Under the pieces are notes generated by a model. That model searched no databases, was not told the origin of the DNA, and worked only from the letters and a program-made list of their open reading frames with translations. The position numbers and the translations under genes were made by a program. From assembly GCA_052034685.1 (NCBI GenBank), contig JBPOIH010000010.1:1-47481 (forward strand): a stretch of 47,481 nt of DNA. The letters run 5' to 3'. This DNA comes from CAYUUR01 sp052034685. GTDB lineage: Bacteria; Patescibacteriota; Saccharimonadia; Saccharimonadales; CAYUUR01. Shown one piece after another: positions 15,916 through 25,885 of this stretch (its first letter is position 1; the number at the start of each line of letters is the position of its first letter).

Positions 15916-18750
15916 ATGGAGATCTACTACGGGATGAGTGATGCGATTGTCGTAAAGGGAGCCCGAGAACATAACCTCAAGAACGTGGATGTAACCATTC
16001 CGCGTAATAAACTCGTGGTGATTACTGGCCTGTCAGGCTCAGGTAAGTCTAGTCTGGCTTTTGACACCATCTATGCTGAAGGTCAGCGTCGCTATGTAGA
16101 AAGCCTCAGCAGTTACGCTCGCCAGTTCCTGGGGCTCATGGAAAAGCCTGATGTTGATCAGATTGACGGCTTAAGTCCAGCTATCTCTATTGATCAGAAA
16201 TCAACCAGCCGCAACCCACGCTCAACGGTAGCCACCGTCACAGAAATTTATGATTACCTTCGTTTGCTGTACGCCCGCATTGGCGTGCCGCATTGCCCGG
16301 TGTGTAGTAAGCCGGTCGAGAGGCAAACATCCGCAGCAATCGTGGACATGATTACCAAGAAAAACACTGATGCACGCCTGATGATTCTGGCGCCCATTGT
16401 CCTTGCCAAAAAAGGCGCATTTGAGCATATCCCAGAACAGTATCAACGGGCTGGCTTTGCGCGTGCACGGGTTGACGGCGTGGTTTACGCTCTTGATGAA
16501 TTCCCAGAACTCGACAAAAAATACAAGCACACCATTGAAGTAGTAGTAGATCGTCTGGTCAATAATGATGAAAGCCGCGGACGTCTTGTACAGTCGGTCG
16601 AACAAGCAATTGACATCGCTGATGGTAAGGTTGCTGTCCTTAACGCTGATACAGAGGTTGAAGACCTCTATAGTCTCAAATACGGCTGTATTGACCACCC
16701 TGAAGTCGTCATTCCTGAGCTAGAGCCGCGGACGTTTAGCTTTAATAGCCCGCAAGGAGCGTGCCCGGTTTGTACAGGGCTTGGTTCTCGTCTTGAAGTT
16801 GACCCTGAGCTGGTCATACCTAACGGCAAGCTCACGATAGCTGAAGGCGCAATCCGTCCATTCAACCGCGTTAACGCGGATGCTTGGTATATGAAAAAGA
16901 TGCTGGCCGTTGCCGATCGATTCAAATTCAGTTTGCATGTTCCAACAGGCGAATTAAAGCAAACCGATCTAGAAAAGATTCTGTACGGAACTGGCAACGA
17001 GCGGTACAGTGTGTCGCTTGGTTCGGGACGTTCATTCGACACAACATATGAGGGAGTAATCCCTAACTTAGAACGCCGTCACAAGGAAACCGATAGTGAC
17101 TTTATGAGGCGCGACATCGAACGCTTTATGCAAGAACGTCCGTGTCATGCTTGTCATGGGCTTCGTTTGAAGCCAGAAGTCCTGGCAATCACAGTGGCTG
17201 ACCGTTCAATCATGGATCTTTGCCAGCTTTCTATCGATGATGCATTGAAATTCTTTACCCTGCTAAAACTTAACGACACCGAACAGACGATTGCCGTCAT
17301 GATCTTAAAGGAGATCTCTGCGCGTTTGCAGTTCCTACAAGACGTTGGCCTTAATTATTTGAACCTGTTGCGGAGTGCAGCGACGTTGTCTGGTGGTGAG
17401 GCACAGCGCATTCGCTTGGCAACACAAATTGGCTCTGGCTTACAAGGCGTGCTGTATGTTCTAGATGAGCCTTCGATCGGCCTGCATCAACGCGACAACG
17501 AACGTCTTATTAAAACCTTGAAGCACCTTAAAGAACTCGGTAACACGGTTCTGGTTGTTGAACATGACGAAGAAACTATTAGGACAGCTGACTACTTGCT
17601 CGACATTGGTCCAGGCGCGGGCATTCATGGTGGTGAGGTTGTTGCAGCAGGTACCCCAGAAGAAGTTACAAATAATCCCGCGAGCATCACGGGTCAATAC
17701 TTACTCGGCAAGCTCTCGATCGCTGTGCCAAAGAAACGCCGTACTGGTAATGGCAACGAGATTGTTATTACTGGAGCACGTGAACACAATCTACAGAACG
17801 TTGATGTAACGATTCCACTGGGCAAGATGGTGTTGATTACGGGAGTTTCTGGTTCAGGTAAATCGAGTCTTATTAATGATATATTGGCCAAAGAACTTCA
17901 GGCGCGTTTGCACAGAGCCAACTTGGTCCCGGGTAAACATGATGACATCCAGGGTATCAAACATCTTGATAAAGCAATTGTGATTGATCAGTCAGCGATT
18001 GGTCGTACGCCACGCTCTAACCCAGCAACCTACACCGGCCTCTTCACGCCGATTCGCGAACTTTATGCCAACACACCCGAGGCAAAACTACGCGGCTACA
18101 ACCCAGGGCGCTTTAGTTTTAATGTGAAGGGTGGTCGCTGCGAGAACTGTGCAGGTGACGGTATTATCAAGATTGAAATGCACTTCCTTCCAGATGTATA
18201 TGTACCGTGCGAAGTCTGTCACGGCAAACGTTATAACCGTGAAGCCCTAGAGATTCATTACAAAGGCAAGACGATTAGCGATGTGCTTGAGATGACTTGT
18301 GAAGCAGCTCTAGAATTCTTTGCCAATATCCCATCAATCGCCCGTAAGTTGCAAACCTTGGTTGATGTCGGATTAGGCTATATTGCGCTTGGTCAGCCGG
18401 CTACGACGCTCTCTGGCGGTGAAGCGCAACGTATCAAGCTTGCCAGCGAGCTATCACGTCGTCCAACTGGACGTACATTGTATATTTTGGACGAGCCGAC
18501 TACAGGATTACATATGGCAGATGTTAAGAAGCTACTTGAGGTACTGCACGCACTTGTCGATACAGGCAACAGTATGCTAATCATCGAACATAATCTAGAC
18601 GTCATTAAAGCCGCTGACCACATTATTGACATGGGTCCAGAAGGTGGCGATGGTGGTGGACTGATTGTTGCAGAAGGCACTCCAGAGCACGTTGCTAAGG
18701 TCAAGGGTTCATACACCGGCCAGTTCCTCAAACATATGCTCAAATCATGA
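15916..18750 (+). CDS. uvrA: UvrABC excinuclease subunit A
   Basis: DNA-damage recognition ATPase of nucleotide excision repair. Two ABC modules are present: Walker A GLSGSGKSSLAF near 35 and GVSGSGKSSL near 645, with the signature LSGGEAQRI twice. The three zinc-module Cys pairs are also present (CPVCSKP, CHACHG with CPVCTG, and CENCAGDG with CEVCHG). At 944 residues it is full length. ATG 15934 gives the more usual N-terminus (MSDAIVVKGARE), so the true start may be six codons later. uvrC lies elsewhere in this window; no uvrB is present. Confidence 0.96.
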   Translation: MEIYYGMSDAIVVKGAREHNLKNVDVTIPRNKLVVITGLSGSGKSSLAFDTIYAEGQRRYVESLSSYARQFLGLMEKPDVDQIDGLSPAISIDQKSTSRNPRSTVATVTEIYDYLRLLYARIGVPHCPVCSKPVERQTSAAIVDMITKKNTDARLMILAPIVLAKKGAFEHIPEQYQRAGFARARVDGVVYALDEFPELDKKYKHTIEVVVDRLVNNDESRGRLVQSVEQAIDIADGKVAVLNADTEVEDLYSLKYGCIDHPEVVIPELEPRTFSFNSPQGACPVCTGLGSRLEVDPELVIPNGKLTIAEGAIRPFNRVNADAWYMKKMLAVADRFKFSLHVPTGELKQTDLEKILYGTGNERYSVSLGSGRSFDTTYEGVIPNLERRHKETDSDFMRRDIERFMQERPCHACHGLRLKPEVLAITVADRSIMDLCQLSIDDALKFFTLLKLNDTEQTIAVMILKEISARLQFLQDVGLNYLNLLRSAATLSGGEAQRIRLATQIGSGLQGVLYVLDEPSIGLHQRDNERLIKTLKHLKELGNTVLVVEHDEETIRTADYLLDIGPGAGIHGGEVVAAGTPEEVTNNPASITGQYLLGKLSIAVPKKRRTGNGNEIVITGAREHNLQNVDVTIPLGKMVLITGVSGSGKSSLINDILAKELQARLHRANLVPGKHDDIQGIKHLDKAIVIDQSAIGRTPRSNPATYTGLFTPIRELYANTPEAKLRGYNPGRFSFNVKGGRCENCAGDGIIKIEMHFLPDVYVPCEVCHGKRYNREALEIHYKGKTISDVLEMTCEAALEFFANIPSIARKLQTLVDVGLGYIALGQPATTLSGGEAQRIKLASELSRRPTGRTLYILDEPTTGLHMADVKKLLEVLHALVDTGNSMLIIEHNLDVIKAADHIIDMGPEGGDGGGLIVAEGTPEHVAKVKGSYTGQFLKHMLKS

Positions 18751-19070
18751 CGAAAAATAACAGCCTCGAAAAGCCAACAGATTGGGCGCTGTGTCCTGTC
18801 GCTGGTGAAATTGCCGCACAACAGCAGTCTCTTGAATCGGTAGTAGCTAAGCTTCTACAAGCCCCAGAAGAATCAATCGATGACCTGCTACAAACTGCAC
18901 GTACGCTGCTCGATGCAGTTTACCAGCGTCCTGTAGGTGACGAAGAACTGGCAAAGTATATTGATCAGACAGTTTGGGTATTATGCGATCCTGCGGAGGC
19001 AGAAGCGCATTTCAGAACGCCACGACACGATAGTAATGGCGTCTATGAAGCAATCGTTCGCGCAGCGTAG
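18747..19070 (+). CDS. Small soluble protein translationally coupled to uvrA
   Basis: A 107-residue acidic, helical protein of unknown family. Its ATG overlaps the uvrA stop (ATGA), so translation is coupled. No known motif is seen. A central segment (SLESVVAKLLQAPEESIDDLLQ) looks like a helical pair. The coupling suggests it accompanies UvrA, but nothing in the sequence shows a repair role. Confidence 0.65.
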   Translation: MTKNNSLEKPTDWALCPVAGEIAAQQQSLESVVAKLLQAPEESIDDLLQTARTLLDAVYQRPVGDEELAKYIDQTVWVLCDPAEAEAHFRTPRHDSNGVYEAIVRAA

Positions 19071-19072
19071 AG

Positions 19073-19726
19073 CTAGTCGACTTTTTTGTTGAGTGCAATC
19101 TTGCTCAACATTGAGCGAATTTTCAGACTGATCGCCTGACGGGTGTTTTTGTCTCGTAGCAGATGGATGAGTGCAGAAGCAATCGAGATTACGATTATTC
19201 CAATGATAACCGGGTCAATGTAGTCTTCGAGCCACGGCATGCGTTGTCCAAGCCAGTAGCCTGCGAGCGTAACACCTGCGCCCCAGACTATCGCACCTGC
19301 AACGTTATAGATCATGAATCGTTCACGGGGCATTTTGCTGGCGCCCGCCACAACTGGTGCAAAGGTTCGAACGATTGGTACAAATCGCGCCAAGATGATA
19401 GTTTTACCGCCATGCTTTTCATAAAATGCCTCAGCCTTTTGCAATTGATCTTGATGGAACAGAATGCCATCCTTGCGTTTAAACATACGCGGTCCAGCGC
19501 GACGACCAATACTGTAACCAACGTTGTCACCCACTATGGCCGCGGCAATTACGACCGCAATCAGAACCCAAATGTTAAATGTGCCTTGCGACGCCAGTAG
19601 CCCTGCACCAAAAAGCAAGGTGTCTCCAGGTAGGAAAAACCCAATGAGTAAGCCTGATTCTGCAAACACTGTTGCGCCAATTGCTATGAGTCCGGTACCT
19701 AAAATTGCTTCATCAATACTAATCAT
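19073..19726 (-). CDS. DedA/VTT-family membrane protein
   Basis: Integral membrane protein of the DedA (VTT) family, linked to lipid scrambling or carrier recycling and envelope homeostasis. It shows GFFLPGDTLLFGAGLLA near residue 30, GDNVGYSIGRRAG, and the ARFVPIVRTFAPVVAGA segment with its conserved Arg residues; several membrane spans follow. I chose ATG 19726 (MISIDEAI) because a TAGACT -10 box ends six bases before it. An ATG two codons earlier is possible. It converges on the gene ending at 19070 with two bases between. Confidence 0.92.
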   Translation of the reverse strand: MISIDEAILGTGLIAIGATVFAESGLLIGFFLPGDTLLFGAGLLASQGTFNIWVLIAVVIAAAIVGDNVGYSIGRRAGPRMFKRKDGILFHQDQLQKAEAFYEKHGGKTIILARFVPIVRTFAPVVAGASKMPRERFMIYNVAGAIVWGAGVTLAGYWLGQRMPWLEDYIDPVIIGIIVISIASALIHLLRDKNTRQAISLKIRSMLSKIALNKKVD

Positions 19727-19732
19727 TACCAT

Positions 19733-19738
19733 AGTCTA
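19733..19738 (-). promoter_or_regulatory. -10 box of the DedA gene
   Basis: TAGACT on the minus strand ends six bases before ATG 19726. There is no ribosome binding site, so a leaderless message is likely. Confidence 0.45.
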
Positions 19739-19768
19739 CCGCGTCTGTCTTATATCGCCAAAACCTGC

Positions 19769-19774
19769 TATACT
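19769..19774 (+). promoter_or_regulatory. -10 box of rplY
   Basis: TATACT is followed by a leader of about 28 nt with an AAGGAG ribosome binding site before the GTG start at 19808. This is a conventional leadered gene, in contrast to many neighbours. Confidence 0.55.
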
Positions 19775-19807
19775 TAACTCTACGCAATTGAATAAGGAGA
19801 ATTCTAC

Positions 19808-20479
19808 GTGAGTGATGAGAAGATTAGTTTGACGCTTGAAAAACGTGAAGTATTTGGCAAGGCGGTGAAGGGTCTTCGTAAGTCAGGGACTGTACCTGCG
19901 GTTATTCATGACCACGGTAAGGAGTCGCTTCATGTGCAAGCTCCGTTTGTGCAAATGACCAAGGTTTTCCAGTCTGCTGGTAAACACCATCCTGTCAACC
20001 TGACATTTGAGGGTAAAAACTACCTCGCTCTTATTAAGGATGCGGATTTTGAACCAAAGAAACACATGCTTCGTCACGTTGTCTTCAATGCAATTAACCA
20101 AAACCAGACTGTTCAAGCTGAAGTGCCAATTGTTCTGGATGGTGAAATACCTGCAGAGAAGGCCAGCTTGATTGTTTTGAAGCATCTTGAGACTGTCGAA
20201 GTAGAAGGTCTACCAAAAGACCTTGTTGATGAACTTATTGTTGATGCAACAAGCCTAGCAGAAGCAGGCGATAAACTCTCCGTGTCTGATATCAAGGCCC
20301 CTGCAGGTCTCACGATAACAACTGACCCCGAGACTACCATTGCTACGGTAGAAATCCCACGAGATCAGATCGCTGATGCCAATGCAGCTGCAGAAGAACA
20401 AGCTGAAGCTGACGGCAAAGTCGCCGAAGTCCCTGCGGACAACGGCGAAGCTACGCCTGAATCAGAAAAAGCCGAATAG
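19808..20479 (+). CDS. rplY: Ribosomal protein bL25 (CTC form)
   Basis: 5S rRNA-binding protein of the large subunit, in the long two-domain CTC form (223 residues). The N-terminal L25 domain (ISLTLEKREVFGKAVKGLRK...VPAVIH) is followed by the beta-rich TL5/CTC domain and an acidic Ala/Glu tail. It starts with GTG behind a strong AAGGAGA site eight bases away. It ends six bases from the convergent gene at 20486. Confidence 0.94.
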   Translation: MSDEKISLTLEKREVFGKAVKGLRKSGTVPAVIHDHGKESLHVQAPFVQMTKVFQSAGKHHPVNLTFEGKNYLALIKDADFEPKKHMLRHVVFNAINQNQTVQAEVPIVLDGEIPAEKASLIVLKHLETVEVEGLPKDLVDELIVDATSLAEAGDKLSVSDIKAPAGLTITTDPETTIATVEIPRDQIADANAAAEEQAEADGKVAEVPADNGEATPESEKAE

Positions 20480-20485
20480 TCGGTT

Positions 20486-21067
20486 TTACTTACCTGTTTT
20501 ACTTGGGCAGGTGTTGACGTCTTTCTGTGTTATTTTGCCGATTTCTTTTGCCTGATTAGCAGGGTTCATAGGGTCACTGTTTACGAGTACGCGTATTGGA
20601 GTGTCGTCGCTGGAAGTATAGACTGGCATAGCTGATACATAGTTGTACCATTCGCGCTGAACGGCATTCGTACCGATGCTTACTCCGGTTGCTCTGTCTT
20701 TTGAACTAGTTTGAATCTGTGTTGCCGGGGTAATTCTCTTCCAATTATCATTTACAAAGATAACCTCGTTTTCACTGTAGTCACCGATTTTTACATTACG
20801 GCAAATCCATGCGGCAACGCCGTCTGTTTTTCCAAGTAAATCATAGTCTTTTTGGGCACTATCGGCCTTGGCGGCTAATTCGCCGGTTTTTTGGGCTTTT
20901 TGCCATTCAACATAGCCAAAGCTACCGACTGTAGCTATCACACTGACAATCAGCGCAATAACAAGCACTTTTGATGCGCCCGTCATTTTTTTGAACCGTG
21001 CTAACAACCCCGTATTTTTACTAGAAACAACTGTTTTTTTCTTTGATGAAGTTTTTGTTCGTGCCAT
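20486..21067 (-). CDS. Paralogous family member 3: membrane-anchored two-Cys protein
   Basis: Protein of 193 residues related to those at 6570-7100, 7120-7671, 26143-26628 and 26643-27323. The tail SSKKKTVVSSKN is followed by a membrane span (VLVIALIVSVIATVGSFGYV), an alpha stretch with KADSAQ, AAWICRN with the first Cys, the REWYNYVSAM motif and a C-terminal NTCPSKTGK. It has an AGGA ribosome binding site. Unlike the other members it stands alone, with its own near-perfect promoter. Function unknown. Confidence 0.8.
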   Translation of the reverse strand: MARTKTSSKKKTVVSSKNTGLLARFKKMTGASKVLVIALIVSVIATVGSFGYVEWQKAQKTGELAAKADSAQKDYDLLGKTDGVAAWICRNVKIGDYSENEVIFVNDNWKRITPATQIQTSSKDRATGVSIGTNAVQREWYNYVSAMPVYTSSDDTPIRVLVNSDPMNPANQAKEIGKITQKDVNTCPSKTGK

Positions 21068-21100
21068 TTTTTATCCTGTTTGTTTAGTTTTATCTCTACT

Positions 21101-21130
21101 ATTGTAATTATTTCAATACGCTTATGTCAA
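21101..21130 (-). promoter_or_regulatory. Promoter of paralogous family member 3
   Basis: On the minus strand a perfect TTGACA (21130-21125) and TACAAT (21106-21101) are 18 bases apart. The leader is about 25-30 nt with an AGGA ribosome binding site. This promoter separates the gene from the upstream one ending at 21145. Confidence 0.75.
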
Positions 21131-21144
21131 GTAGGTACACCATT

Positions 21145-22191
21145 CTAGTTAGTTCTGGCAGCCGTAATGCGATCAGTTTTCCATTGTGACCCGACAAGGG
21201 CAACGTTAATACTCGAGACGTAGTTCTTTTTACTCTTGTTGTCTGTAAAGCGAATAATTAACGTTGCTCCTTGCTGGCTAAAGCTGTTTTTCTTACGGAT
21301 GACTACGGGGAAGGCAGTACAACTCACTGGTTGTAAACCCTTGTATGAGGCGTCGACTGTTCCGGCTTGGCTTTCCTTGTCGTTGTAACGATATTGTGCG
21401 GGAAGCCAGCTTGTGAGCGAACTTGATTTGCCAGCAACAGCTGCATTGACTGATGCAGCTGTTTGCTGCAGGATCGATGAACTAACGGCTTTCTGTGATA
21501 CAGGATCCTTTGCACAACTAACGGCAGCAACTTTCGTGCTTGTCGGGGGCTTACTTGGCTTTTGACTGTCAGTCGTTTGTGAGCTGCTTGATGGTTTTTG
21601 GCTTGAGTCGTTATTTGTGGTTGACGATGAACTGTCTGAGGTTGAGTCAGATGCTGATTTTTTTGTATCAGAAGTTGCTGCCTCTCCAGTAGTACTGGCG
21701 CTGTCCAACGTGCTCAGTGCGTCTTCTGTAATGGTCGTTGCACCTGGATCGCTCTGACCGAGGTCTGTTGCGCTATTGTTTTCTTGGCCTTTTGTGATAA
21801 TCAAGTAGCTCGCAAAGCCTGCACTGAATAGCACGAGAAATGTTGCACCAAGCAACATGAGCTTTTTACGTGCTGACGGTGGTGGCGTTGGCTGTGTCGG
21901 GGTCATGCTTGCAAAGGTAATTGGGCTTACCGCGGGCGGGGTAAGTGTATTCTCCGGTTGACTTGTTACTAAAGGGGAGGGAACTTGCTGCTCAATAATA
22001 GGTTCTTGGTAAGTAGGCGCTACTGTCTCTACTGGTTCAGGTGCTGGGGCCGCTGGGTACTCCTGCGGAACACTTTGAGCAGGCTGAACCGGTGTTTGTT
22101 GTGGCGTAGGCTGTTGCCATGCATTCGTTTCCGGAGTGACTACTGGGTCTTGCGGTGGCTGGTGTGGGGTGGACGGCTCTAATGGATTCAT
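21145..22191 (-). CDS. Single-span membrane protein with Pro-rich and Ser-rich low-complexity regions
   Basis: A 348-residue protein of unknown function. A cytoplasmic N-terminal region of about 115 residues is very rich in Pro, Gln and Thr. One membrane span follows (KLMLLGATFLVLFSAGFASYLII), then a Ser/Thr/Asp stalk and a C-terminal exported domain of about 120 residues with two cysteines (AVSCAKD and PVSCTAF) that could pair. I chose ATG 22191 (MNPLEPSTPH) with AGGAA just upstream. The stalked layout suggests a surface-exposed sensor or adhesin-like domain; that is inference. It is not clearly homologous to the five-member family, although it shares the tail-span-disulfide plan. Confidence 0.75.
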   Translation of the reverse strand: MNPLEPSTPHQPPQDPVVTPETNAWQQPTPQQTPVQPAQSVPQEYPAAPAPEPVETVAPTYQEPIIEQQVPSPLVTSQPENTLTPPAVSPITFASMTPTQPTPPPSARKKLMLLGATFLVLFSAGFASYLIITKGQENNSATDLGQSDPGATTITEDALSTLDSASTTGEAATSDTKKSASDSTSDSSSSTTNNDSSQKPSSSSQTTDSQKPSKPPTSTKVAAVSCAKDPVSQKAVSSSILQQTAASVNAAVAGKSSSLTSWLPAQYRYNDKESQAGTVDASYKGLQPVSCTAFPVVIRKKNSFSQQGATLIIRFTDNKSKKNYVSSINVALVGSQWKTDRITAARTN

Positions 22192-22276
22192 ACTATTCCT
22201 CAACACATATCTTATCAGCAAGATGTTTGGATGGGAAAGCATAAAATGCTTATGATACGCACATTGCGACTACCGG

Positions 22277-24079
22277 TTACTTATAGCCTTCAGCTTGTTT
22301 GCTGAATAGTTCATGGTAGAGTCCTTTGCGTTTCAGGAGTTCTTCATGTGAGCCTTCTTCCAAGATCTTTCCTTTATCAACCACAACAATTCGATCAGCT
22401 CGACGGACGGTGCTGAAACGGTGACTCACGATAATGGCAGTCTTTTTTTGGTAGTGTTCGAAGATGCTGTTAAAGATATTATATTCCGCCGCAGCGTCAA
22501 TTGCTGAGGTTGGTTCGTCGAGGATCATTAGGTTGGCATCACGGTAGAATGCACGAGCAAGCGCAATACGCTGCCACTGGCCCCCACTTGGCTCGGTGCC
22601 CTTTTCAAAGCTGGCGTCGAGTACGGTATCCCAACCGTGCGGATATTTGTCTATCAGCTTATCAACACCGGCAAACTCAGCCGCTTGGGCCAGATCCTTT
22701 TTGTTCATTTTTTTGTCTGAGCGACCGATTGAGATGTTTTCGTCAACAGGGAGGGGATATTGGTTGAAGTCTTGGAATAATGTTGCTAAGTGCCCATACC
22801 AAGATTCGATGGCGACATCACGTAGATCGTGTCCGTTGACGAGAATCTGGCCAGAATCTGGAATGTAGAATCGCATAAGCAGCTTGATGAGCGTACTTTT
22901 GCCTGCACCGTTTTCGCCGACTAAGGCCACGTGCTCGCCGTTGGTAATAGTGAGCTTGAGGTTTTCAAAGACTGCTTCCTCACTGCCAGGATAGGTGAAG
23001 CTTACATTATCAAACACTATCTCAAGTTCGCTCTCCTTGGTGAGGTCAATTGCGTCCGACTTGTCGATCGATTTTGCTTCGTTATCAACCAGCTGGAAAT
23101 AACTGTCTGCAAACATCAGCATGTCCTGCATGCGGGCAAGTGTCCCAAAGATGCTACTCAGTGTCCCGCCAACGCGCAGGAGCGCACCAGACAGGAAGAA
23201 ATAACGCTCGAGCGATATGGCGCTACTGAGAACTTGGCGGAGTAAAACAACCGCACCAAGTGCTGTACCACCAACTTCTAGTAGTTTGGTAGGGAAGATC
23301 AGCCGACTGGCGGCATTATATTTCTTCTCTTGTTCGCGATAGAAGATTCCCAGCATGTCGTTGATTTTGCCCAGTACAAAGCCGCGGGCTTGGGTACTAC
23401 GCAGCTCCATCTGGCCTTTAGGCTGCCTAATAATCCAATCAAGTCCCCAGAAAACATGACGCTCGTCACCCTTTTCGTCCCACACAAACCACAGAATTTT
23501 GGAAACTTTTCCTTCGGCGATAAGTGACGGTATGAGGAATAACATAATGAGTGGGACAAGCCACCAGGTGATCTGGCTGACGACTGTAGTAATAGCCAGG
23601 AATCGTAGGACACCGTAGATCAGATCAAAGGTGGCTGTTGCCAGGTTAGCGATTTGCCAGGTGTAGCCACCAGCAACTTTGTTGATCTTGTTTCGCATGG
23701 CTTCATCGTAGAAGTCTGGCATGTCAATCCGACACAGTGTGGCTTGGAATTCGACCGTTGCCCACCGTGCAAACGCAAAGTACAAAATACGTTGAGCATA
23801 TGACATGATGGCGAAGCCCAGCACGATACCGGCTGCTGCAACTATGTCTGCAAGCAGCCAGTACCAAATGTTGCCCGCATCACCGGATTGTACGAACCGT
23901 GCCAGCAGCCCAGCAATCTGAGCTGAGGCATAGATGGTCAGGATAGACGCCGAGATTTCTATAGCCGCGCCCAGCAAGTGCAGGGCGCTCATGCCAGGGC
24001 GGAGGCTAATCGATTGCCTAAGCATTCGCCAGCTAATGCTGCTGTGTCTTTTTAGGTTTTTGGATCGAAGCTTAAGCAT
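22277..24079 (-). CDS. ABC exporter half-transporter (membrane + ATPase), second gene of pair
   Basis: A 600-residue fusion of a six-span ABC transmembrane domain (about 1-340) and an ATPase. Walker A is GENGAGKST, the signature is PSGGQWQRIALARAF, Walker B is LMILDEPTSAID, and the H-loop is IVSHRFSTV. The upstream gene is also a fused half-transporter 15 bases away, so the two probably form a heterodimeric exporter. The family exports lipids, peptides or drugs, and nothing here fixes the substrate. Catalytic motifs look intact in both halves, unlike many heterodimers with one dead site. Confidence 0.92.
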   Translation of the reverse strand: MLKLRSKNLKRHSSISWRMLRQSISLRPGMSALHLLGAAIEISASILTIYASAQIAGLLARFVQSGDAGNIWYWLLADIVAAAGIVLGFAIMSYAQRILYFAFARWATVEFQATLCRIDMPDFYDEAMRNKINKVAGGYTWQIANLATATFDLIYGVLRFLAITTVVSQITWWLVPLIMLFLIPSLIAEGKVSKILWFVWDEKGDERHVFWGLDWIIRQPKGQMELRSTQARGFVLGKINDMLGIFYREQEKKYNAASRLIFPTKLLEVGGTALGAVVLLRQVLSSAISLERYFFLSGALLRVGGTLSSIFGTLARMQDMLMFADSYFQLVDNEAKSIDKSDAIDLTKESELEIVFDNVSFTYPGSEEAVFENLKLTITNGEHVALVGENGAGKSTLIKLLMRFYIPDSGQILVNGHDLRDVAIESWYGHLATLFQDFNQYPLPVDENISIGRSDKKMNKKDLAQAAEFAGVDKLIDKYPHGWDTVLDASFEKGTEPSGGQWQRIALARAFYRDANLMILDEPTSAIDAAAEYNIFNSIFEHYQKKTAIIVSHRFSTVRRADRIVVVDKGKILEEGSHEELLKRKGLYHELFSKQAEGYK

Positions 24080-24094
24080 AGTCTACCTTTTAGT

Positions 24095-25885
24095 CTACTC
24101 CTCTATGAAGCCACCGGTTTGGTGGTTCCAGAGTTCGGCGTAGGTGCCATTCTTGCGGATGAGTTCTTTGTGTGAACCTTCCTCCGCTATTTTGCCGTTT
24201 TCCATTACTAGTATACGATCCATTTTTTGAATCGTACTGAGTCGGTGAGCGATTACAATCGCCGTGCGGCCTTCCATGAGTTTCCAGAGTGCATCCTGGA
24301 TTAGGACTTCACTTTCGGAATCCAGCGCGCTAGTTGCTTCATCTAATAGCAGGATTGGAGCATTCTTGAGCATGGCGCGAGCAATGGCCACGCGCTGGCG
24401 CTGACCACCCGATAGTTTGACGCCACGTTCACCGACCAACGTGTCGTAGCCATCAGGCAAATCTTTGATGAACTCATGCGCATGTGCCATTTTGGCGACC
24501 GCTTCAATTTCCTGCTGCGACGCGGTAAAGTTGCCGTAACGAATGTTGTCGCTGATTGAGCGATGGAACATGAGTGGTTCTTGCGGCACATACGCTATGC
24601 TGCGATGCAAATCGTCTTGTGTAATCGCGCTGATGCTCTGCCCATCAATATTGATCGAGCCACTTTGGATGTCACTGTAGCGAAGCAGCAACTTCGTCAA
24701 TGTCGTTTTGCCTGAACCAGAGTGCCCTACCAGACCAATTTTTTCACCTTGTTTGATTTTGACGTTCAAGTTCTCAAACAGTGGATTGTTGTTGCCGTTG
24801 TGCGTGAATGTGACGTCATCAAACGTGATAACCCCTTTGTGGATGCGCGAAGGTTCTGGGCGGGTGGGGTCAGTAATTTCTGGCTGTAGCTGCAGAATCG
24901 CGGTCATTTCAGCAGCGTCACCAAACGAACGGTTGTAATTACGTAGTGAGTTGTTGCTGAATGTGAAAAGTTGATCGGCTATAGACGCGGTAAAACTCAG
25001 CACCAAGAATACCGTGCCAATCTCGGCCTTGTACACGACCACACTGATGACGGCTGTGACGAGGGCAACAATTTGCACCACGCGCGTCAAGCTCGAGAAG
25101 TACAACATTTGGACTTGAATGGTGCGCATCAAATCGAGTAAAAGGTTGTGGGTTCGCGTCGTTACCTTGGCAAAGCGCTGGCTTTCGTGTTTGCTGCCGG
25201 CGAAGCTTTTTACCGCCATGACGTTAGTAATCGCGTCTGCTAAGTAGCCGGTTTGTTTGCTCTCCGCACTGGCATGAATTTGTGACTTCAGCCGTGTTGG
25301 CTTGGTGACTTTGATCGTCACCAGCATGTAGATGATAGTCATAGTGATGAGCCCCGCAACAAACAACGGCGCACGACCCACCAGCAGTACAGACGCATAG
25401 ATGAGCCCGAGCAGCAGCGGATAGACCTGATACGCGGTTGTGTCAACGATGCGCACGTATGAGCCCATAACTTTATTGGTCTGAGACACCAGCGATCCGC
25501 CGAAGCTGTTGGCGTGGAAATCAGCGCTTTGGTTCATCAAGTGCTGAAAGACTGTTCGCGCCAGATCACGCAGTACACGGGCTTCAAGCGTCCACAAAAA
25601 GTAGTCGACCACTCGCCACGACAAGGATCCTAGTAAGCCAACAGTGGCGTAGGCGAGCAAGAGAACGCCGAAACTCTGCCAAACCTGACCGTTAACATAC
25701 TGGCCTTCAGATAGCCGGTTTAAAACTTCTGCGGCAATTAGAGGAGGCAAGTACTGATTGAGCAAAACAGTGATTGGGATTGAGATAATGGCGCCAACAA
25801 CCAGACGCGGATAGCGCCAGGCATGTTGCCAGTACAGTTTGACTGTCTGGGTATAATTGGTTTTTTTGGATGAAGAATGTGACAT
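24095..25885 (-). CDS. ABC exporter half-transporter (membrane + ATPase), first gene of pair
   Basis: A 596-residue membrane-plus-ATPase half-transporter. The transmembrane domain covers about 20-330. The ATPase shows Walker A GHSGSGKTT, signature KLSGGQRQRVAIARAM, Walker B ILLLDEATSALD and H-loop IAHRLST. A very strong ribosome binding site (AGGAGG) precedes the ATG. A leader of about 200 nt lies upstream (see 25886-26095). It is followed closely by the partner gene at 22277-24079. Confidence 0.94.
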   Translation of the reverse strand: MSHSSSKKTNYTQTVKLYWQHAWRYPRLVVGAIISIPITVLLNQYLPPLIAAEVLNRLSEGQYVNGQVWQSFGVLLLAYATVGLLGSLSWRVVDYFLWTLEARVLRDLARTVFQHLMNQSADFHANSFGGSLVSQTNKVMGSYVRIVDTTAYQVYPLLLGLIYASVLLVGRAPLFVAGLITMTIIYMLVTIKVTKPTRLKSQIHASAESKQTGYLADAITNVMAVKSFAGSKHESQRFAKVTTRTHNLLLDLMRTIQVQMLYFSSLTRVVQIVALVTAVISVVVYKAEIGTVFLVLSFTASIADQLFTFSNNSLRNYNRSFGDAAEMTAILQLQPEITDPTRPEPSRIHKGVITFDDVTFTHNGNNNPLFENLNVKIKQGEKIGLVGHSGSGKTTLTKLLLRYSDIQSGSINIDGQSISAITQDDLHRSIAYVPQEPLMFHRSISDNIRYGNFTASQQEIEAVAKMAHAHEFIKDLPDGYDTLVGERGVKLSGGQRQRVAIARAMLKNAPILLLDEATSALDSESEVLIQDALWKLMEGRTAIVIAHRLSTIQKMDRILVMENGKIAEEGSHKELIRKNGTYAELWNHQTGGFIEE